From positions 101,307-165,306 of the forward strand of contig CACPOD010000001.1 in the NCBI GenBank assembly GCA_902635515.1: DNA of 64,000 bases, read 5' to 3'. Positions within the stretch are counted from its first letter, which is position 1, and each line of letters starts with the position of its first letter. The DNA comes from an uncultured Pelagibacteraceae bacterium. GTDB taxonomy: Bacteria; Pseudomonadota; Alphaproteobacteria; Pelagibacterales; Pelagibacteraceae. The notes beneath the pieces are model-generated. The model did not search any database, had not been told where the DNA came from, and worked only from the letters and a program-made list of their open reading frames with translations. Below, in pieces: positions 1 to 10,862 of the stretch. The position numbers and the translations under genes are program-made.

Positions 1-249
1 AAACAATACGACATCTCTGCTTGAAATTACTTTTGTTTCTTTAGTTTTTGGGTTTCTACCAATCCTAGATTTTTTTTGTCTAATAGAAAAAGTTCCAAAT
101 TTAGATAATTTTAATTTTTTCTCATTTTTGATGTTAGTAACTATAGTTGATAAAAAATCCTCAATTAAATTTTCTGATATTTGTTTTGAAAATCCAAGCT
201 GCATATAAACCAAATTAACTAAGTCTTTTTTAGTTAAATTAATTCTCAT
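1..249 (-). CDS. ihfA: Integration host factor alpha subunit, 3' part cut by window edge
   Basis: My translation of the complement from ATG at 249: MRINLTKKDLVNLVYMQLGFSKQISENLIEDFLSTIVTNIKNEKKLKLSKFGTFSIRQKKSRIGRNPKTKE...; HU/IHF family core 'GTF..R.K..R.GRNPKT'. Confidence 0.85.
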   Translation of the reverse strand, partial: MRINLTKKDLVNLVYMQLGFSKQISENLIEDFLSTIVTNIKNEKKLKLSKFGTFSIRQKKSRIGRNPKTKETKVISSRDVVLF

Positions 250-250
250 A

Positions 251-1252
251 TTAAATATTTTGCTTAATCTTTTCTATCAAATTGCCTTTTACAATTCTAT
301 GACAAACATCTAGGGAGTTTGAAAAGCCAATATAGTCAGTTCCTCCATGACTTTTAACAACTGGAGAGTCTAAACCAATAAAAATTGCTCCATTATATAA
401 TCTTGGATCTAGTCTTTTCTTAAATTTCGTTAAGTTTGATATGTTTAATATAGATGAAATTTTACCTATTAATGTACCTGTCATCGCATTTTTTAATTCA
501 CTGGTTATAAAATTCGCAGTACCCTCTGCCGTTTTTAATGCAACATTTCCTGTAAAACCGTCTGAAACTATTACATTAACCTCTCCATCCATAAGATGAT
601 TTCCCTCAATGTAACCAGCAAAGTTATAATTATCTGAATTTTTTTCATTTAATAATTGATAAGTTTCTTTGATAATCTCATTTCCTTTTAATTCTTCTGA
701 ACCAATATTTAATAATGCTACGTTTGGTTTATCATTCGGATAAAGTGAAGTATATAAAGAAGCTCCCATAATTGAAAAGTCTGATAAATTTTTAGAACTA
801 CATTCAATGTTAGCACCTAAATCCAATACAACACTCATACCCTTTTTATTTGGCCATAAAGCAGATAAAGCTGGTTTATCTATATTTTCTATCATTTTTA
901 AATTCAATTTCGATACAACTAACAATGCACCTGTGTTGCCTGCTGATATAACTATATCTGCTTCTTTATCTTTAACACTTTGAATGGCAAGCCACATACT
1001 AGTGTCTTTCCCTCTTTTTGCACCCTCTAGAGGACTATCAGTGCTTTCAATTTTTTTTTCTGTATGAATTAATTCAAAAAATTCTGCAGGCATTTTTCCT
1101 CTAATTAATGGATCTATTTTATTTTTGTCACCAAAAATTTTAAAAAAATTATTTTTATTAGTAGAATGATTTAAAATAATACCATCTATTATTTTCTTTG
1201 GTGATCCATCACCACCCATTGCATCTACTGCAATTTTAATCAAATCTGACAT
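251..1252 (-). CDS. plsX: Phosphate acyltransferase PlsX
   Basis: 'IAVDAMGGDGSP', 'SAGNTGALL', 'VSDGFTGNVALKTAEG'; next to rpmF. Confidence 0.95.
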   Translation of the reverse strand: MSDLIKIAVDAMGGDGSPKKIIDGIILNHSTNKNNFFKIFGDKNKIDPLIRGKMPAEFFELIHTEKKIESTDSPLEGAKRGKDTSMWLAIQSVKDKEADIVISAGNTGALLVVSKLNLKMIENIDKPALSALWPNKKGMSVVLDLGANIECSSKNLSDFSIMGASLYTSLYPNDKPNVALLNIGSEELKGNEIIKETYQLLNEKNSDNYNFAGYIEGNHLMDGEVNVIVSDGFTGNVALKTAEGTANFITSELKNAMTGTLIGKISSILNISNLTKFKKRLDPRLYNGAIFIGLDSPVVKSHGGTDYIGFSNSLDVCHRIVKGNLIEKIKQNI

Positions 1253-1271
1253 TTTAATAGATTATAATATA

Positions 1272-1454
1272 CTATTCTTTTGGGTCTAAAACTTGTCTTC
1301 CCTTATACATGCCAGTTTTAAGGTCTAAATGATGAGATAGCCTGTATTCACCAGATTTTTTATCTTCAACTATATTTTTAGTTGAAAATTTCATTGTTTG
1401 AGCTCTTCTCATCCCTGTTCTGGAAGGGGTTTGTTTTCGTTTTGGTACAGCCAT
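1272..1454 (-). CDS. rpmF: 50S ribosomal protein L32
   Basis: [20 protein letters not shown]-terminus; 60 aa. Confidence 0.97.
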   Translation of the reverse strand: MAVPKRKQTPSRTGMRRAQTMKFSTKNIVEDKKSGEYRLSHHLDLKTGMYKGRQVLDPKE

Positions 1455-1456
1455 AA

Positions 1457-1924
1457 TTATGGGTTACTTACACTTTTTAAATAAGAATTCAAAGTTTTTT
1501 TTGATAAATTTGAGTTAAAAAGATCAAAATATTCTAGTAATTCCTCATTATTTTGAAAATCACTCAAAAAAGTAGAAATTTTTTTTAATTTATCTGACTT
1601 TGATAAATCATCCCAGAAATGAATTTCAGAAACCATAGAGTGGAATAAATTAATATATTCCTTCATTTTCTTATTTATTGATTGATCGCCATATCCTATT
1701 TCTCTAATACTTAATTCTAGTTGTCTAAAATTGAAATCATATATCTCTTGTAAAATTTGCCTATTTTCTTCGTTTTTGAAATTTTTTAAAAAAAAAGAAA
1801 AATGAAGTAAAAAAAAAGTTAATCTATCTGCAAAATTATCTGCTCTATTTAAGTTTTTGTACAATTCTTTATTTCTAGTGAAATTAATTAAATTGTTATA
1901 AATATGTATATAATTTTTATCCAT
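1457..1924 (-). CDS. Ubiquinol-cytochrome c chaperone family protein (CBP3-like)
   Basis: '[15 protein letters not shown] ... [22 protein letters not shown]' resembles the CBP3/UPF0174 family; alphaproteobacterial neighbourhood with bamE/rpmF/plsX. Confidence 0.75.
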   Translation of the reverse strand: MDKNYIHIYNNLINFTRNKELYKNLNRADNFADRLTFFLLHFSFFLKNFKNEENRQILQEIYDFNFRQLELSIREIGYGDQSINKKMKEYINLFHSMVSEIHFWDDLSKSDKLKKISTFLSDFQNNEELLEYFDLFNSNLSKKTLNSYLKSVSNP

Positions 1925-1925
1925 A

Positions 1926-2408
1926 ATGAAAATATTTTACATAATATTATCCTTTTTTATAATTTCAAGTTGCTCGTTTAATCAAGTTGTTAAACATCAT
2001 GGCGTTCATTTTTTGGAGGAAAAACAAAAATCGTTAAAAGTAAATGAATCGAATAAAAATGATATTACCAAACTATTAGGGATTCCTTCAACAACTAGTA
2101 AATTTGACAATGATTTATGGATTTATATAGAAAGAAAACAAACTCAATCAAAACTAAGAAATTTAGGAAAAATGAAAATTTTTAAAAACGATGTATTGGT
2201 TATTGAATTGGATAATTATGGGATATTAAAGAAAAAAGAATTTTATAATATTGAGGATATGGAAAACATCAAAATTGCTGAGGGAACAACCGGAAGTGCT
2301 TTTAAAAAAAACTCATTTATTTACGATTTTATGTCTAGTATGAGACAAAAAGTTAATGACCCTCTAGGTGTGAGGGCCAAAAAACGTAAAGAAATTAGCC
2401 AGCGATAA
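1926..2408 (+). CDS. bamE: Outer membrane assembly lipoprotein BamE (SmpA/OmlA)
   Basis: Lipobox 'FFIISSC'; '[30 protein letters not shown]' SmpA/OmlA motif. Confidence 0.85.
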   Translation: MKIFYIILSFFIISSCSFNQVVKHHGVHFLEEKQKSLKVNESNKNDITKLLGIPSTTSKFDNDLWIYIERKQTQSKLRNLGKMKIFKNDVLVIELDNYGILKKKEFYNIEDMENIKIAEGTTGSAFKKNSFIYDFMSSMRQKVNDPLGVRAKKRKEISQR

Positions 2409-4500
2409 CAGCTAATAATAATAAAGCTACAATATTAGTAATTTTAATCATAGGATTTACTGCAGGACCCGCTGTGTCTTTGTAAGGATCACCAACTGTA
2501 TCTCCAGTTACTGCTGCTTTGTGTGCTTCAGAACCTTTACCACCATGATTACCATCTTCAATGTATTTTTTTGCGTTATCCCAAGCACCACCTCCGGCAG
2601 TCATTGATACTGCAACAAATAATCCTGTAATAATTACTCCTAACAACATTGCGCCTACTGCTGCAAGGGCTGCTACTTGTCCACCAATAGATAAAATTAT
2701 AAAATAAAGAACAACTGGTGAAAGAACAGGAAGGAGTGAAGGTATAATCATCTCTTTAATTGCTGCTACAGTTAAAAGATCAACTAACTTAGCATAATCA
2801 GGTTTTTGTTTTCTTTTCATTATACCTGGAAATTTTTTAAATTGTCTTCTTACTTCAACAACTACAGCGCCACCTGCTCTACCGACAGCTTGCATACCCA
2901 TTGAACCAAAAAGATAAGGTAACATCCCACCAATTAATAAACCTACAACCACGTAAGGATTAGATAGATCAAAAGTAACTACGATACCCTCTAATGCTGA
3001 TCCTGCCTCTTTTGAAAAATGCTTGATGTCCTCAGTGTAAGCAGCGAATAAAACTAAAGCGCCCAAACCAGCAGAACCAATTGCATAACCTTTTGTAACT
3101 GCTTTTGTTGTATTACCCACAGCATCTAAAGCGTCTGTTGTTTTTCTAACTTTCTTATCAAGATTAGACATTTCAGCAATCCCTCCAGCATTGTCTGTAA
3201 CTGGTCCGTATGCATCTAAAGCAACAACCATACCAGCTAAAGCAAGCATGGTAGTTACAGCAATTGCAATACCAAAAAGTCCTGCAATAGAATTTGTAAT
3301 AAGAATACCTGCAACGATTATCAATGCAGGAATAGCAGTTGCCTCCATAGAAACAGCTAAACCTTGAATAACATTAGTCCCATGACCAGTCGTTGATGAT
3401 AACGCAACAGATTTAACTGGTCTATAACTCGTTCCTGTATAGTATTCAGTAATCCAGATTAATAATCCAGTAATAACTAATCCTATAACTCCACAATAAT
3501 ATAGATCCATTCCATTAAATGTCTTATCATTTATTGTGTACTCATTTGTAAAACCAATTACATGATCTGTAACAGGCCATAATATTACTAAAGATGCTAC
3601 AGCAGAGACAACAAATCCTTTATACAAAGCATTCATAACATTATTACTTCTTCCAAGTTTAACGAAAAATGTTCCAACAATAGATGTTAACAAGCATGCA
3701 GCACCAATTGATAAAGGGTAAATCATCATATTTAGATCACCAACAAAGAAAATTGAAGATAAAACCATTGTTGCAACAATTGTAACTGCATATGTTTCAA
3801 ATAAATCAGCAGCCATACCAGCACAATCTCCTACGTTATCACCAACGTTATCTGCTATCACCGCAGGATTTCTAGGGTCATCTTCAGGAATTCCAGCTTC
3901 AACTTTTCCAACTAAGTCAGCACCTACGTCTGCACCTTTTGTAAAAATTCCACCACCTAATCTTGCAAAAATAGAAATTAGAGAAGCACCAAAACCTAAT
4001 GCAACTAATGCATTAACTATTTCTCTTTCATCAACATTAGATTTCAATAATATATAATAATAAACAGCTATAGCTAATAAAGCTAAACCAGCAACCAACA
4101 TTCCAGTTACAGCACCAGATTTAAAGGCAACTGAAAGACCTTGGGCTAAACCTTTTCTAGATGCTTCTGCTGTTCTTACGTTTGCTTCTACGGAAACTAA
4201 CATTCCAACGTACCCTGCAATACCTGATAATGCAGCACCTATTAAATAACCAAGACCTACTAATGGACTAAATGCAATACTTACAATTACTAAAACAACA
4301 GCACCAACAATGGCAATAGTTTTATATTGTCTTGCTAAATATGCCTTTGCACCAATTTGAATTGCAGATGCAATATCTTGCATTTTTGTATTTCCTGCAC
4401 TTGAATTAAGAATATTTTTTCCAGTTAAAAATCCATAAACGATAGATAATAAACCAGCTCCAATTGTATATAATAGTATTGTTTCGACTGTTCCGCTCAT
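2395..4500 (-). CDS. hppA: Membrane-bound proton-translocating pyrophosphatase
   Basis: 701 aa, multi-TM; '[48 protein letters not shown]' and 'GNTTKA' motifs. Confidence 0.98.
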   Translation of the reverse strand: MSGTVETILLYTIGAGLLSIVYGFLTGKNILNSSAGNTKMQDIASAIQIGAKAYLARQYKTIAIVGAVVLVIVSIAFSPLVGLGYLIGAALSGIAGYVGMLVSVEANVRTAEASRKGLAQGLSVAFKSGAVTGMLVAGLALLAIAVYYYILLKSNVDEREIVNALVALGFGASLISIFARLGGGIFTKGADVGADLVGKVEAGIPEDDPRNPAVIADNVGDNVGDCAGMAADLFETYAVTIVATMVLSSIFFVGDLNMMIYPLSIGAACLLTSIVGTFFVKLGRSNNVMNALYKGFVVSAVASLVILWPVTDHVIGFTNEYTINDKTFNGMDLYYCGVIGLVITGLLIWITEYYTGTSYRPVKSVALSSTTGHGTNVIQGLAVSMEATAIPALIIVAGILITNSIAGLFGIAIAVTTMLALAGMVVALDAYGPVTDNAGGIAEMSNLDKKVRKTTDALDAVGNTTKAVTKGYAIGSAGLGALVLFAAYTEDIKHFSKEAGSALEGIVVTFDLSNPYVVVGLLIGGMLPYLFGSMGMQAVGRAGGAVVVEVRRQFKKFPGIMKRKQKPDYAKLVDLLTVAAIKEMIIPSLLPVLSPVVLYFIILSIGGQVAALAAVGAMLLGVIITGLFVAVSMTAGGGAWDNAKKYIEDGNHGGKGSEAHKAAVTGDTVGDPYKDTAGPAVNPMIKITNIVALLLLAVIAG

Positions 4501-4540
4501 ATTAACCTTAAGTTGTTGGTTGTTAAATTTTTAAGCCCGC

Positions 4541-4568
4541 ACAATACAAAAAAAGATAGAAAAGACAA
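4541..4568 (-). promoter_or_regulatory. Candidate sigma70-type promoter of hppA
   Basis: On the minus strand TTGTCT (4568-4563), 16 bp spacer, TATTGT (4546-4541), about 40 bp upstream of the hppA ATG. Confidence 0.45.
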
Positions 4569-4578
4569 CGATTAACTT

Positions 4579-5538
4579 CTAAAACTGATGAATATAACCT
4601 TTGGATTTAGCTCGTATTTGCTTGTCTTTTTCATTGAATATTAAAGATCTATCTTTACCAGGTACAATTTTACCAATTTTAGTTATTTTAATTCCAGTTG
4701 ATTTAGATGCGTTTTGAATGATTCTTGCCTTCTTAATATCTGCTGTAAATAATACCTGATAATCATCTCCATTAGAAATTAGATTAATTTTATTTAATCT
4801 TTGTTTTTTAATAAAAATCCTCAACTGATTGGAAATGGGTATTTTATTTTCAAATAAGTGAAATGATAAACTTTGTCTATTAATCATTTTTGCTAAATCA
4901 TCAATTAATCCATCTGAAACATCAATAGAGCTATTAGCAAATTTTAATAAATATTTTGTTAAATTTAAAGGTAAGTCTGGTTTGTAATATTTATCTACAA
5001 AGAATAATTTGTCTTTTTTTTTGAATTTAGTTTTATTACTTAATACTTTAAGACCTAAATAACTATCACCCAGATTTCCAGTAACATAAATGTCATCATT
5101 TAATTTAGCTTTATTACGATAAATTATTTTATTCGAATATCCTAATGAAGTGATTGTGAAACTTAGTTTATTTGAAAAAGTCGTGTCGCCACCACATAAA
5201 TCTATATTAAATTTATTTTGTTCTGATTTGAGTGACTTTGAAATTTTATATAAATTTTTTTTTGTAAACGTTTTTTTATTACCTGAACCAGAAATAAAAT
5301 AAAATTTTGGTTTAACACCTTTGCAAATTAAATCAGAAATTGATGACCTTAATATTTTTTTGATTACTAAATCTGGGGATTTAAAATCATAAAAATGCGT
5401 ACCAATATTGTATGTATCAACAGATATAACAACACCTCTTTTTTTATCAAAAAAAACATCATCATTTAGGTTAAGAGCAAATTTATTTTTTTTAGCTATT
5501 TTAAAAAAATAATTATTTATAAGATCAAATTCATGCAT
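4579..5538 (-). CDS. thiL: Thiamine-monophosphate kinase
   Basis: MHEFDLINNYF, 'SVDTYNIGTHF', 'DLCGGDTTFS', 'SIDVSDGLIDDL', next to nusB. Confidence 0.93.
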   Translation of the reverse strand: MHEFDLINNYFFKIAKKNKFALNLNDDVFFDKKRGVVISVDTYNIGTHFYDFKSPDLVIKKILRSSISDLICKGVKPKFYFISGSGNKKTFTKKNLYKISKSLKSEQNKFNIDLCGGDTTFSNKLSFTITSLGYSNKIIYRNKAKLNDDIYVTGNLGDSYLGLKVLSNKTKFKKKDKLFFVDKYYKPDLPLNLTKYLLKFANSSIDVSDGLIDDLAKMINRQSLSFHLFENKIPISNQLRIFIKKQRLNKINLISNGDDYQVLFTADIKKARIIQNASKSTGIKITKIGKIVPGKDRSLIFNEKDKQIRAKSKGYIHQF

Positions 5539-5935
5539 TGTTAGATCTTAATTTTTTTCCAACGTTGTCTAATAAAGCATTAAGATACTTCGTTTGTGAA
5601 TCTTCAAGAAAAAAATTGGATGAATTTAAATATTCTTTAATAATTATATTAATAGATAAATTTGGCTTATACATAAATTCATAAGTTGCTGCTTTTAAAA
5701 TTGTTTGAAAAACTTTGTCTAATTTTTCAAATACAAAATCATCACCTAATTTATTATTTATTTCATCTAAAATAAGATCATTTCTTTCTATTGTTCCTAA
5801 AACAATATCTTTAATAAATTTTTTAAATCTGTGTTTTGGAAAATCTAAATCATTATCTTCATTGTAAAATTTACCATATAACTTCTGAATAATTATAACT
5901 CTGGGGTTATTTTTTGGATTATAATGAGTTCTCAT
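5531..5935 (-). CDS. nusB: Transcription antitermination factor NusB
   Basis: 'ATYEFMYKPNLSINIIIKEYLNSSNFF'; between ribH and thiL. Confidence 0.85.
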   Translation of the reverse strand: MRTHYNPKNNPRVIIIQKLYGKFYNEDNDLDFPKHRFKKFIKDIVLGTIERNDLILDEINNKLGDDFVFEKLDKVFQTILKAATYEFMYKPNLSINIIIKEYLNSSNFFLEDSQTKYLNALLDNVGKKLRSNNA

Positions 5936-6324
5936 TTTTGAGATAAAACTGAAATCACAGCTTCTGCAGCCTCAGCACCCTTTTTTCTTCTTGCTCTTGC
6001 TTGAGCCATATTAAGACAGGTAATTATTCCATTTCCAATTGGTTTTTTACTATCTATAGATAATTTCATTATGGCATCTGTTGAGGCTTGAGAAATAAAA
6101 TCAAAGTGCGGCGTTTGACCTTTAATTACACATCCTAAAGCTAAAAAACCATCATATTTTTTTAAATTTTTTGAGATTGTAACTGGGATTTCAAAAACAC
6201 CAGGTACTTTAATAATTTTAATTATATTTTTTTTTGGAATTTTTTTTAAAGCACTGCTTATTAAGCCATCAGCAATATCTTTATAATAATCTGCTACAAC
6301 AATTAAATATTTTTTTTTCATCAA
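5932..6324 (-). CDS. ribH: 6,7-dimethyl-8-ribityllumazine synthase
   Basis: 'KVPGVFEIPVTISK', 'DGFLALGCVIKGQTPHFDFIS'. Confidence 0.96.
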   Translation of the reverse strand: MMKKKYLIVVADYYKDIADGLISSALKKIPKKNIIKIIKVPGVFEIPVTISKNLKKYDGFLALGCVIKGQTPHFDFISQASTDAIMKLSIDSKKPIGNGIITCLNMAQARARRKKGAEAAEAVISVLSQK

Positions 6325-7421
6325 ATTAATTCCTGTTTTGTAATTTTTATACCATAACCATCAAGACCAATAACTTTTTTTGGTGATTTGGTGATTAATA
6401 TCATATTTTTTATTTTTAAGTCTTTAATAATTTGAGCTCCAATACCATAATTTCTTATTAACTTATCATTTCCCTTTTTATAAAAGTCTTTGTTTTTATA
6501 ATCTTTTAAAGTCTGTGTTACTGATTTTAAATTTGAATCTTTGATAAAAACTAAAACACAATTTTGATATTTTTTAAAATAATTCAAAGTCTTGTTAAAT
6601 GAATTTGGTAGTGATTGATTTATTAGATAGTTTTGCACGACATTAGATGAAATTACTCTTACTCTTGGAGTAATACCTTTTTTTATTTTACCTTTTATTA
6701 ATGCGAAGTGCTCTGAACCATCTAAAAGATTCTCATAAATTCTAATAATGTATTTTTGATTTTTTACATCAATCTTACTTTGCTTTTTAAGTTTAATAAG
6801 CTTTTCTTTTTTTAGTCTATATGCAATCAGATCTTCTATCTTTCCAATTTTTAATTTATGTTTTTTTGCAAAATTGAATAAATCCTGACCTTTAGCCATT
6901 GTTCCATCCTCATTCATAATTTCACAAATTACAGCAGAGTTATTTTTTTTTGCTAATTTAGATATATCAACTGAAGCTTCGGTGTGCCCTGCTCTAACAA
7001 GCACCCCGCCATCTTTAGCTATAATTGGAAACACGTGACCAGGTGAGACAATCTCATTTTTATTAACATTTTTTTTTGAAGCAATTTTGATTGTTTTCGC
7101 TCTATCTTTAGCGGATATACCTGTTGTTATTCCTTTTTTTGCTTCAATAGAAACTGTAAATGCCGTCTTATTTCTTGATTGATTAACTGGAGACATTAAA
7201 GATAAATTTAATCTTTTTGCTTGAAGTGAATCAAGGGCTAAACAAATCAAGCCTCGTCCGTATTTTGCCATGAAGTTAATATTCTTTGAATTTGTGTCTG
7301 ATGTTGAAATAACTAAATCTCCTTCATTTTCTCTTTTTTCATCATCTACTAAAATAAACATACCACCTTTTTTGGCTACGCTTATAATTGACTCTATTGA
7401 CGCAAAATTATTTTTTTCCAT
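6321..7421 (-). CDS. ribB: 3,4-dihydroxy-2-butanone 4-phosphate synthase with degenerate C-terminal GTP cyclohydrolase II domain
   Basis: N-term 'VDDEKRENEGDLV', 'RAGHTEASVDI'; C-term 'RNYGIGAQIIKDLKIKNMILIT' is GCHII-like but lacks the Cys zinc ligands. Confidence 0.93.
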   Translation of the reverse strand: MEKNNFASIESIISVAKKGGMFILVDDEKRENEGDLVISTSDTNSKNINFMAKYGRGLICLALDSLQAKRLNLSLMSPVNQSRNKTAFTVSIEAKKGITTGISAKDRAKTIKIASKKNVNKNEIVSPGHVFPIIAKDGGVLVRAGHTEASVDISKLAKKNNSAVICEIMNEDGTMAKGQDLFNFAKKHKLKIGKIEDLIAYRLKKEKLIKLKKQSKIDVKNQKYIIRIYENLLDGSEHFALIKGKIKKGITPRVRVISSNVVQNYLINQSLPNSFNKTLNYFKKYQNCVLVFIKDSNLKSVTQTLKDYKNKDFYKKGNDKLIRNYGIGAQIIKDLKIKNMILITKSPKKVIGLDGYGIKITKQELI

Positions 7422-8001
7422 TAAAATAATTCCTAACGTATTTAGACAAGATATCTATCTCTATGTTGACTAAACTAGATTTTTTTAAAGTTGATAAATT
7501 AGTTTCTTTGTAGGTGTGAGGAATAATCCAAATTTGGAAACCTTTTTTAGTCACTTTCGAAATTGTAAGTGAAATACCATTAACACAGATTGATGCTTTT
7601 TCTATTAAATGTTTTCTTTCCTTTTTAGGTAAATCAAAGTCAAAAAGAAATGATTTATCTATTTTTTTAATACTTAATACTTTACCAACAGTATCAACAT
7701 GTCCTTGACAAATATGTCCTGAAATTTTTGTCCCATATTTTAAAGGTAATTCTAAATTTATTTTATCTTTTATTTTTAAAAATTTGAATTTTGATCGAAT
7801 TATCGTTTCTTTCGAAAGATAAAATTCCATAATTTTGGATTTATATGAAATTAAAGTTAGACAAACACCATCACAGGCAACAGACAAACCCATGTCTTTA
7901 TTGGATACTTTAATATTACTTTTAACAAAAATGTTAAGACCTTTAGGTCTTTTAATAATTTTAGTAATAGTACCTTGGTTATAAATTATTCCATTAAACA
8001 T
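7408..8001 (-). CDS. ribE: Riboflavin synthase alpha subunit
   Basis: MFNGII, 'SVACDGVCLTL', 'SGHICQGHVDTVG', 'ICVNGISLTI' lumazine-binding repeats. Confidence 0.96.
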   Translation of the reverse strand: MFNGIIYNQGTITKIIKRPKGLNIFVKSNIKVSNKDMGLSVACDGVCLTLISYKSKIMEFYLSKETIIRSKFKFLKIKDKINLELPLKYGTKISGHICQGHVDTVGKVLSIKKIDKSFLFDFDLPKKERKHLIEKASICVNGISLTISKVTKKGFQIWIIPHTYKETNLSTLKKSSLVNIEIDILSKYVRNYFNGKK

Positions 8002-8006
8002 TTTTT

Positions 8007-9110
8007 CTAACTATATAGTGTTATTCTGTCTTTTCGTAAATTGAGATTTAGATTAATTTTTGTTTTATATTTTTGATTTAATATATTTTGACTACTAAAT
8101 TTCAAATATTCGAAGTTTTTAGAGAGATTTTTTGGACTTTTATACAAATAAAATTTATTAAAAATTTTATTCTTAATCAGTGAATTTGTTAATTTATCTC
8201 CTCCTTCAATTAGCAAATTTCTGCATCCATAATTATGTAATTTTTTCAAAATTAATTTAATATCAAATCTGTTATTTCGATCAATTCGAGATTTAATTAG
8301 ATGAATTCCTTTTCTTTTAAATTTTGAAATTTTTAATTTGTTTGCTTTATTATAAAAAATTATAGTATTTTTGTTGTTAGAGGATTTTATTATATAACTG
8401 TTTATTTTAGAATTTAACTTGTTATCTAAAATAATTCTTTTTGGAGAAAATTTTTCAAAACCCTTCAAACGACAATTTAATTTTGGATTATCTTTATTTA
8501 GTGTTTTGTGAGTAATCATCAAGCTATCATTTTGATATCTCAACATGTGTGTAAACTGATCTGAATAAGAATTTGTAATCTTTTTTTGAGTTTTGCTGTA
8601 AATAATATTGTTTTTTGAAATAGCTATTTTGCCGGTAACAAAGGGTAATTTTTTCTTTCTATTAAAAAAATAAGGTAAATAAAAACTTTCAATTTTGCTT
8701 CTTAATAAACCTTTTTTTACAATTATTTTTTTTGACTTTAAAATTTTAAAACTTTTATTTCTTACTCTTTTATCTATGTCAGTAACTGCATATATAACTT
8801 CTGAAATTCTAGATTTTATTATCGCATCAGTGCATGGTGGTGTTAATCCATGATGACAGCATGGTTCTAAGGTAACATACATTTTTGAACCTTCTAATTC
8901 TTCAAAACTATTTTTAATCGCATTAAATTCAGCGTGTGGTCTTCCATTAAATGAGGTTTGTCCTATGGAAATAATTTTATCATTTTTGACAATAACACAG
9001 CCTACAGAAGGATTTGATCCAGTCTGTCCATGACGAGATTTAGCCAAGTCTAAGGCTAACTCCATGTAAAATTTATCTTTTAATGTAAATTTATCTTTTT
9101 TTGTAGACAT
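8007..9110 (-). CDS. ribD: Bifunctional riboflavin deaminase/reductase RibD
   Basis: 'PHAEFNAIK', 'MYVTLEPCCHHGLTPPCTDAII'; ORF track starts at 9173 but the likely start is MSTKKDKF at 9110. Confidence 0.93.
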   Translation of the reverse strand: MSTKKDKFTLKDKFYMELALDLAKSRHGQTGSNPSVGCVIVKNDKIISIGQTSFNGRPHAEFNAIKNSFEELEGSKMYVTLEPCCHHGLTPPCTDAIIKSRISEVIYAVTDIDKRVRNKSFKILKSKKIIVKKGLLRSKIESFYLPYFFNRKKKLPFVTGKIAISKNNIIYSKTQKKITNSYSDQFTHMLRYQNDSLMITHKTLNKDNPKLNCRLKGFEKFSPKRIILDNKLNSKINSYIIKSSNNKNTIIFYNKANKLKISKFKRKGIHLIKSRIDRNNRFDIKLILKKLHNYGCRNLLIEGGDKLTNSLIKNKIFNKFYLYKSPKNLSKNFEYLKFSSQNILNQKYKTKINLNLNLRKDRITLYS

Positions 9111-9549
9111 CAAGCTTGTCCACGAATTGTACGAAATCTTTTTCTTCCCTAAAGTTTCTATATACTGATGCAAATCTTACATATCCAACTGGGTCTAAAT
9201 CTTTTAATCCATCCATAACCATTGTCCCAATTGTGTTTGTTGATATCTCTCCTTGTCCAAGTTCTTCAAGAGATCTTGAAATGTTACTAATGAATTTTTC
9301 TATTGTAGCCGTATCTATTGGTCTTTTTTTAAGAGCTATGTAGATAGATTTAGATAATTTATCACGATCAAATGATGATTTTCTTCCATTTTTTTTAACA
9401 ACCATCAATTCTCTAAATTGAATTCTCTCAAATGTAGTAAATCTTTCACCACATATACACAATCTTCTTCTTCTTATTGCGGTACCATCTTCAGTTGGAC
9501 GTGAGTCTACAACAGATGTATCACCTTTTTTTTCGCACGGACAAATCAT
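9091..9549 (-). CDS. nrdR: Transcriptional repressor NrdR
   Basis: 'MICPCEKKGDTSVVDSRPTEDGTAIRRRRLCICGERFTTFERIQ' Zn ribbon plus ATP-cone. Confidence 0.97.
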   Translation of the reverse strand: MICPCEKKGDTSVVDSRPTEDGTAIRRRRLCICGERFTTFERIQFRELMVVKKNGRKSSFDRDKLSKSIYIALKKRPIDTATIEKFISNISRSLEELGQGEISTNTIGTMVMDGLKDLDPVGYVRFASVYRNFREEKDFVQFVDKLDVYKKR

Positions 9550-9552
9550 TTA

Positions 9553-10860
9553 CTAAAGGTTCTTATATATCGGAAATGAAGAAGTTAAAGAAATAACTTC
9601 ATTTTTTACTTCGTTTTCTATTTTGCTATTATCTGTTGGGTTTTCAGATAAACCTTTCAGAGTTTTTGTAATTAATTCACCTACCGTTTTAAACTCATTT
9701 AAACCAAATCCACGAGTTGTAGCCGCTTGAGTTCCTAATCTTATTCCAGATGTAATCATTGGTTTTTCTGTATCAAATGGAATACCATTTTTATTACATG
9801 TAATGTTTGCTCTAGACAAACTCTCTGCCGCAAGATTTCCTTTTACATTGTAGGGTCTCAAATCAACCAACATCAAATGTGTATCTGTTCCATCTGAATA
9901 AATTTTAAATCCATTATTTTTTAAGGTTTCTGCTAACATTTTTGCGTTTGCTAAAACAGATTTAATGTAATCTTGAAATTCTGGTTGTAGCGCTTCAAGA
10001 AAGCCAGCTGCTTTTGCCGCAATAATATGCATTAAAGGTCCTCCCTGATAACCAGGAAAAACAGCTGTGTTAAATTTTTTAGCAAGATCTTCATGATTAG
10101 TTAAAATTATTCCTCCTCTTGCGCTTCTAAATACTTTGTGAGTTGTTGAAGTAACTACATGAGCATAGTCACATGGATTAGGGTATCCTTTACCAGCAAC
10201 TAATCCTGAAAAGTGAGCCATATCAACCATTAGATATGCTCCAACTTTATCTGCTATTTCTCTAAATCTTTTAAAGTCAATTACTCTAGAATAAGCACTT
10301 CCGCCTGCAATGATTAGTTTAGGTTTATGTTCTAATGCAAGTTTTTCAACATTATCATAATCTATCAACTCAGATTCTTTGTCTACATCATAACCTATAG
10401 CGTTAAACCATTTACCAGACATTGAAATTTTTAATCCATGTGTAATGTGACCACCTGAATTTAAACTCATACCCATGAACGTATCACCTGGGCTTAACAG
10501 GGCTAAAAACACTGCTCCATTAGCTTGTGCACCTGAATGTGGTTGAGCATTTGCAAATTTACAATTAAATAATTTTTTTAATCTTTCAATAGCAAGGTTT
10601 TCTGCTACATCAACATGCTCGCAACCATTATAATATCTTTTACCAGGATAACCTTCGGCATATTTGTTAGTCAAAACTGATCCTTGTGCTTCTAATACTG
10701 CTTGAGATACTATATTTTCAGACGCAATTAGCTCTATATGTTGTTGCTGTCTAATTAATTCATCTTTAATAGCTTTATAAAGCTCTGGATCTTTTACAGA
10801 TAAACTATCCTCAAAAAAACTTTTATAACTATCGTTTAAATAACTTTTTTCGCTCGACAT
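9553..10860 (-). CDS. glyA: Serine hydroxymethyltransferase
   Basis: '[11 protein letters not shown]', '[20 protein letters not shown]', '[15 protein letters not shown]'. Confidence 0.98.
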   Translation of the reverse strand: MSSEKSYLNDSYKSFFEDSLSVKDPELYKAIKDELIRQQQHIELIASENIVSQAVLEAQGSVLTNKYAEGYPGKRYYNGCEHVDVAENLAIERLKKLFNCKFANAQPHSGAQANGAVFLALLSPGDTFMGMSLNSGGHITHGLKISMSGKWFNAIGYDVDKESELIDYDNVEKLALEHKPKLIIAGGSAYSRVIDFKRFREIADKVGAYLMVDMAHFSGLVAGKGYPNPCDYAHVVTSTTHKVFRSARGGIILTNHEDLAKKFNTAVFPGYQGGPLMHIIAAKAAGFLEALQPEFQDYIKSVLANAKMLAETLKNNGFKIYSDGTDTHLMLVDLRPYNVKGNLAAESLSRANITCNKNGIPFDTEKPMITSGIRLGTQAATTRGFGLNEFKTVGELITKTLKGLSENPTDNSKIENEVKNEVISLTSSFPIYKNL

Positions 10861-10862
10861 AA

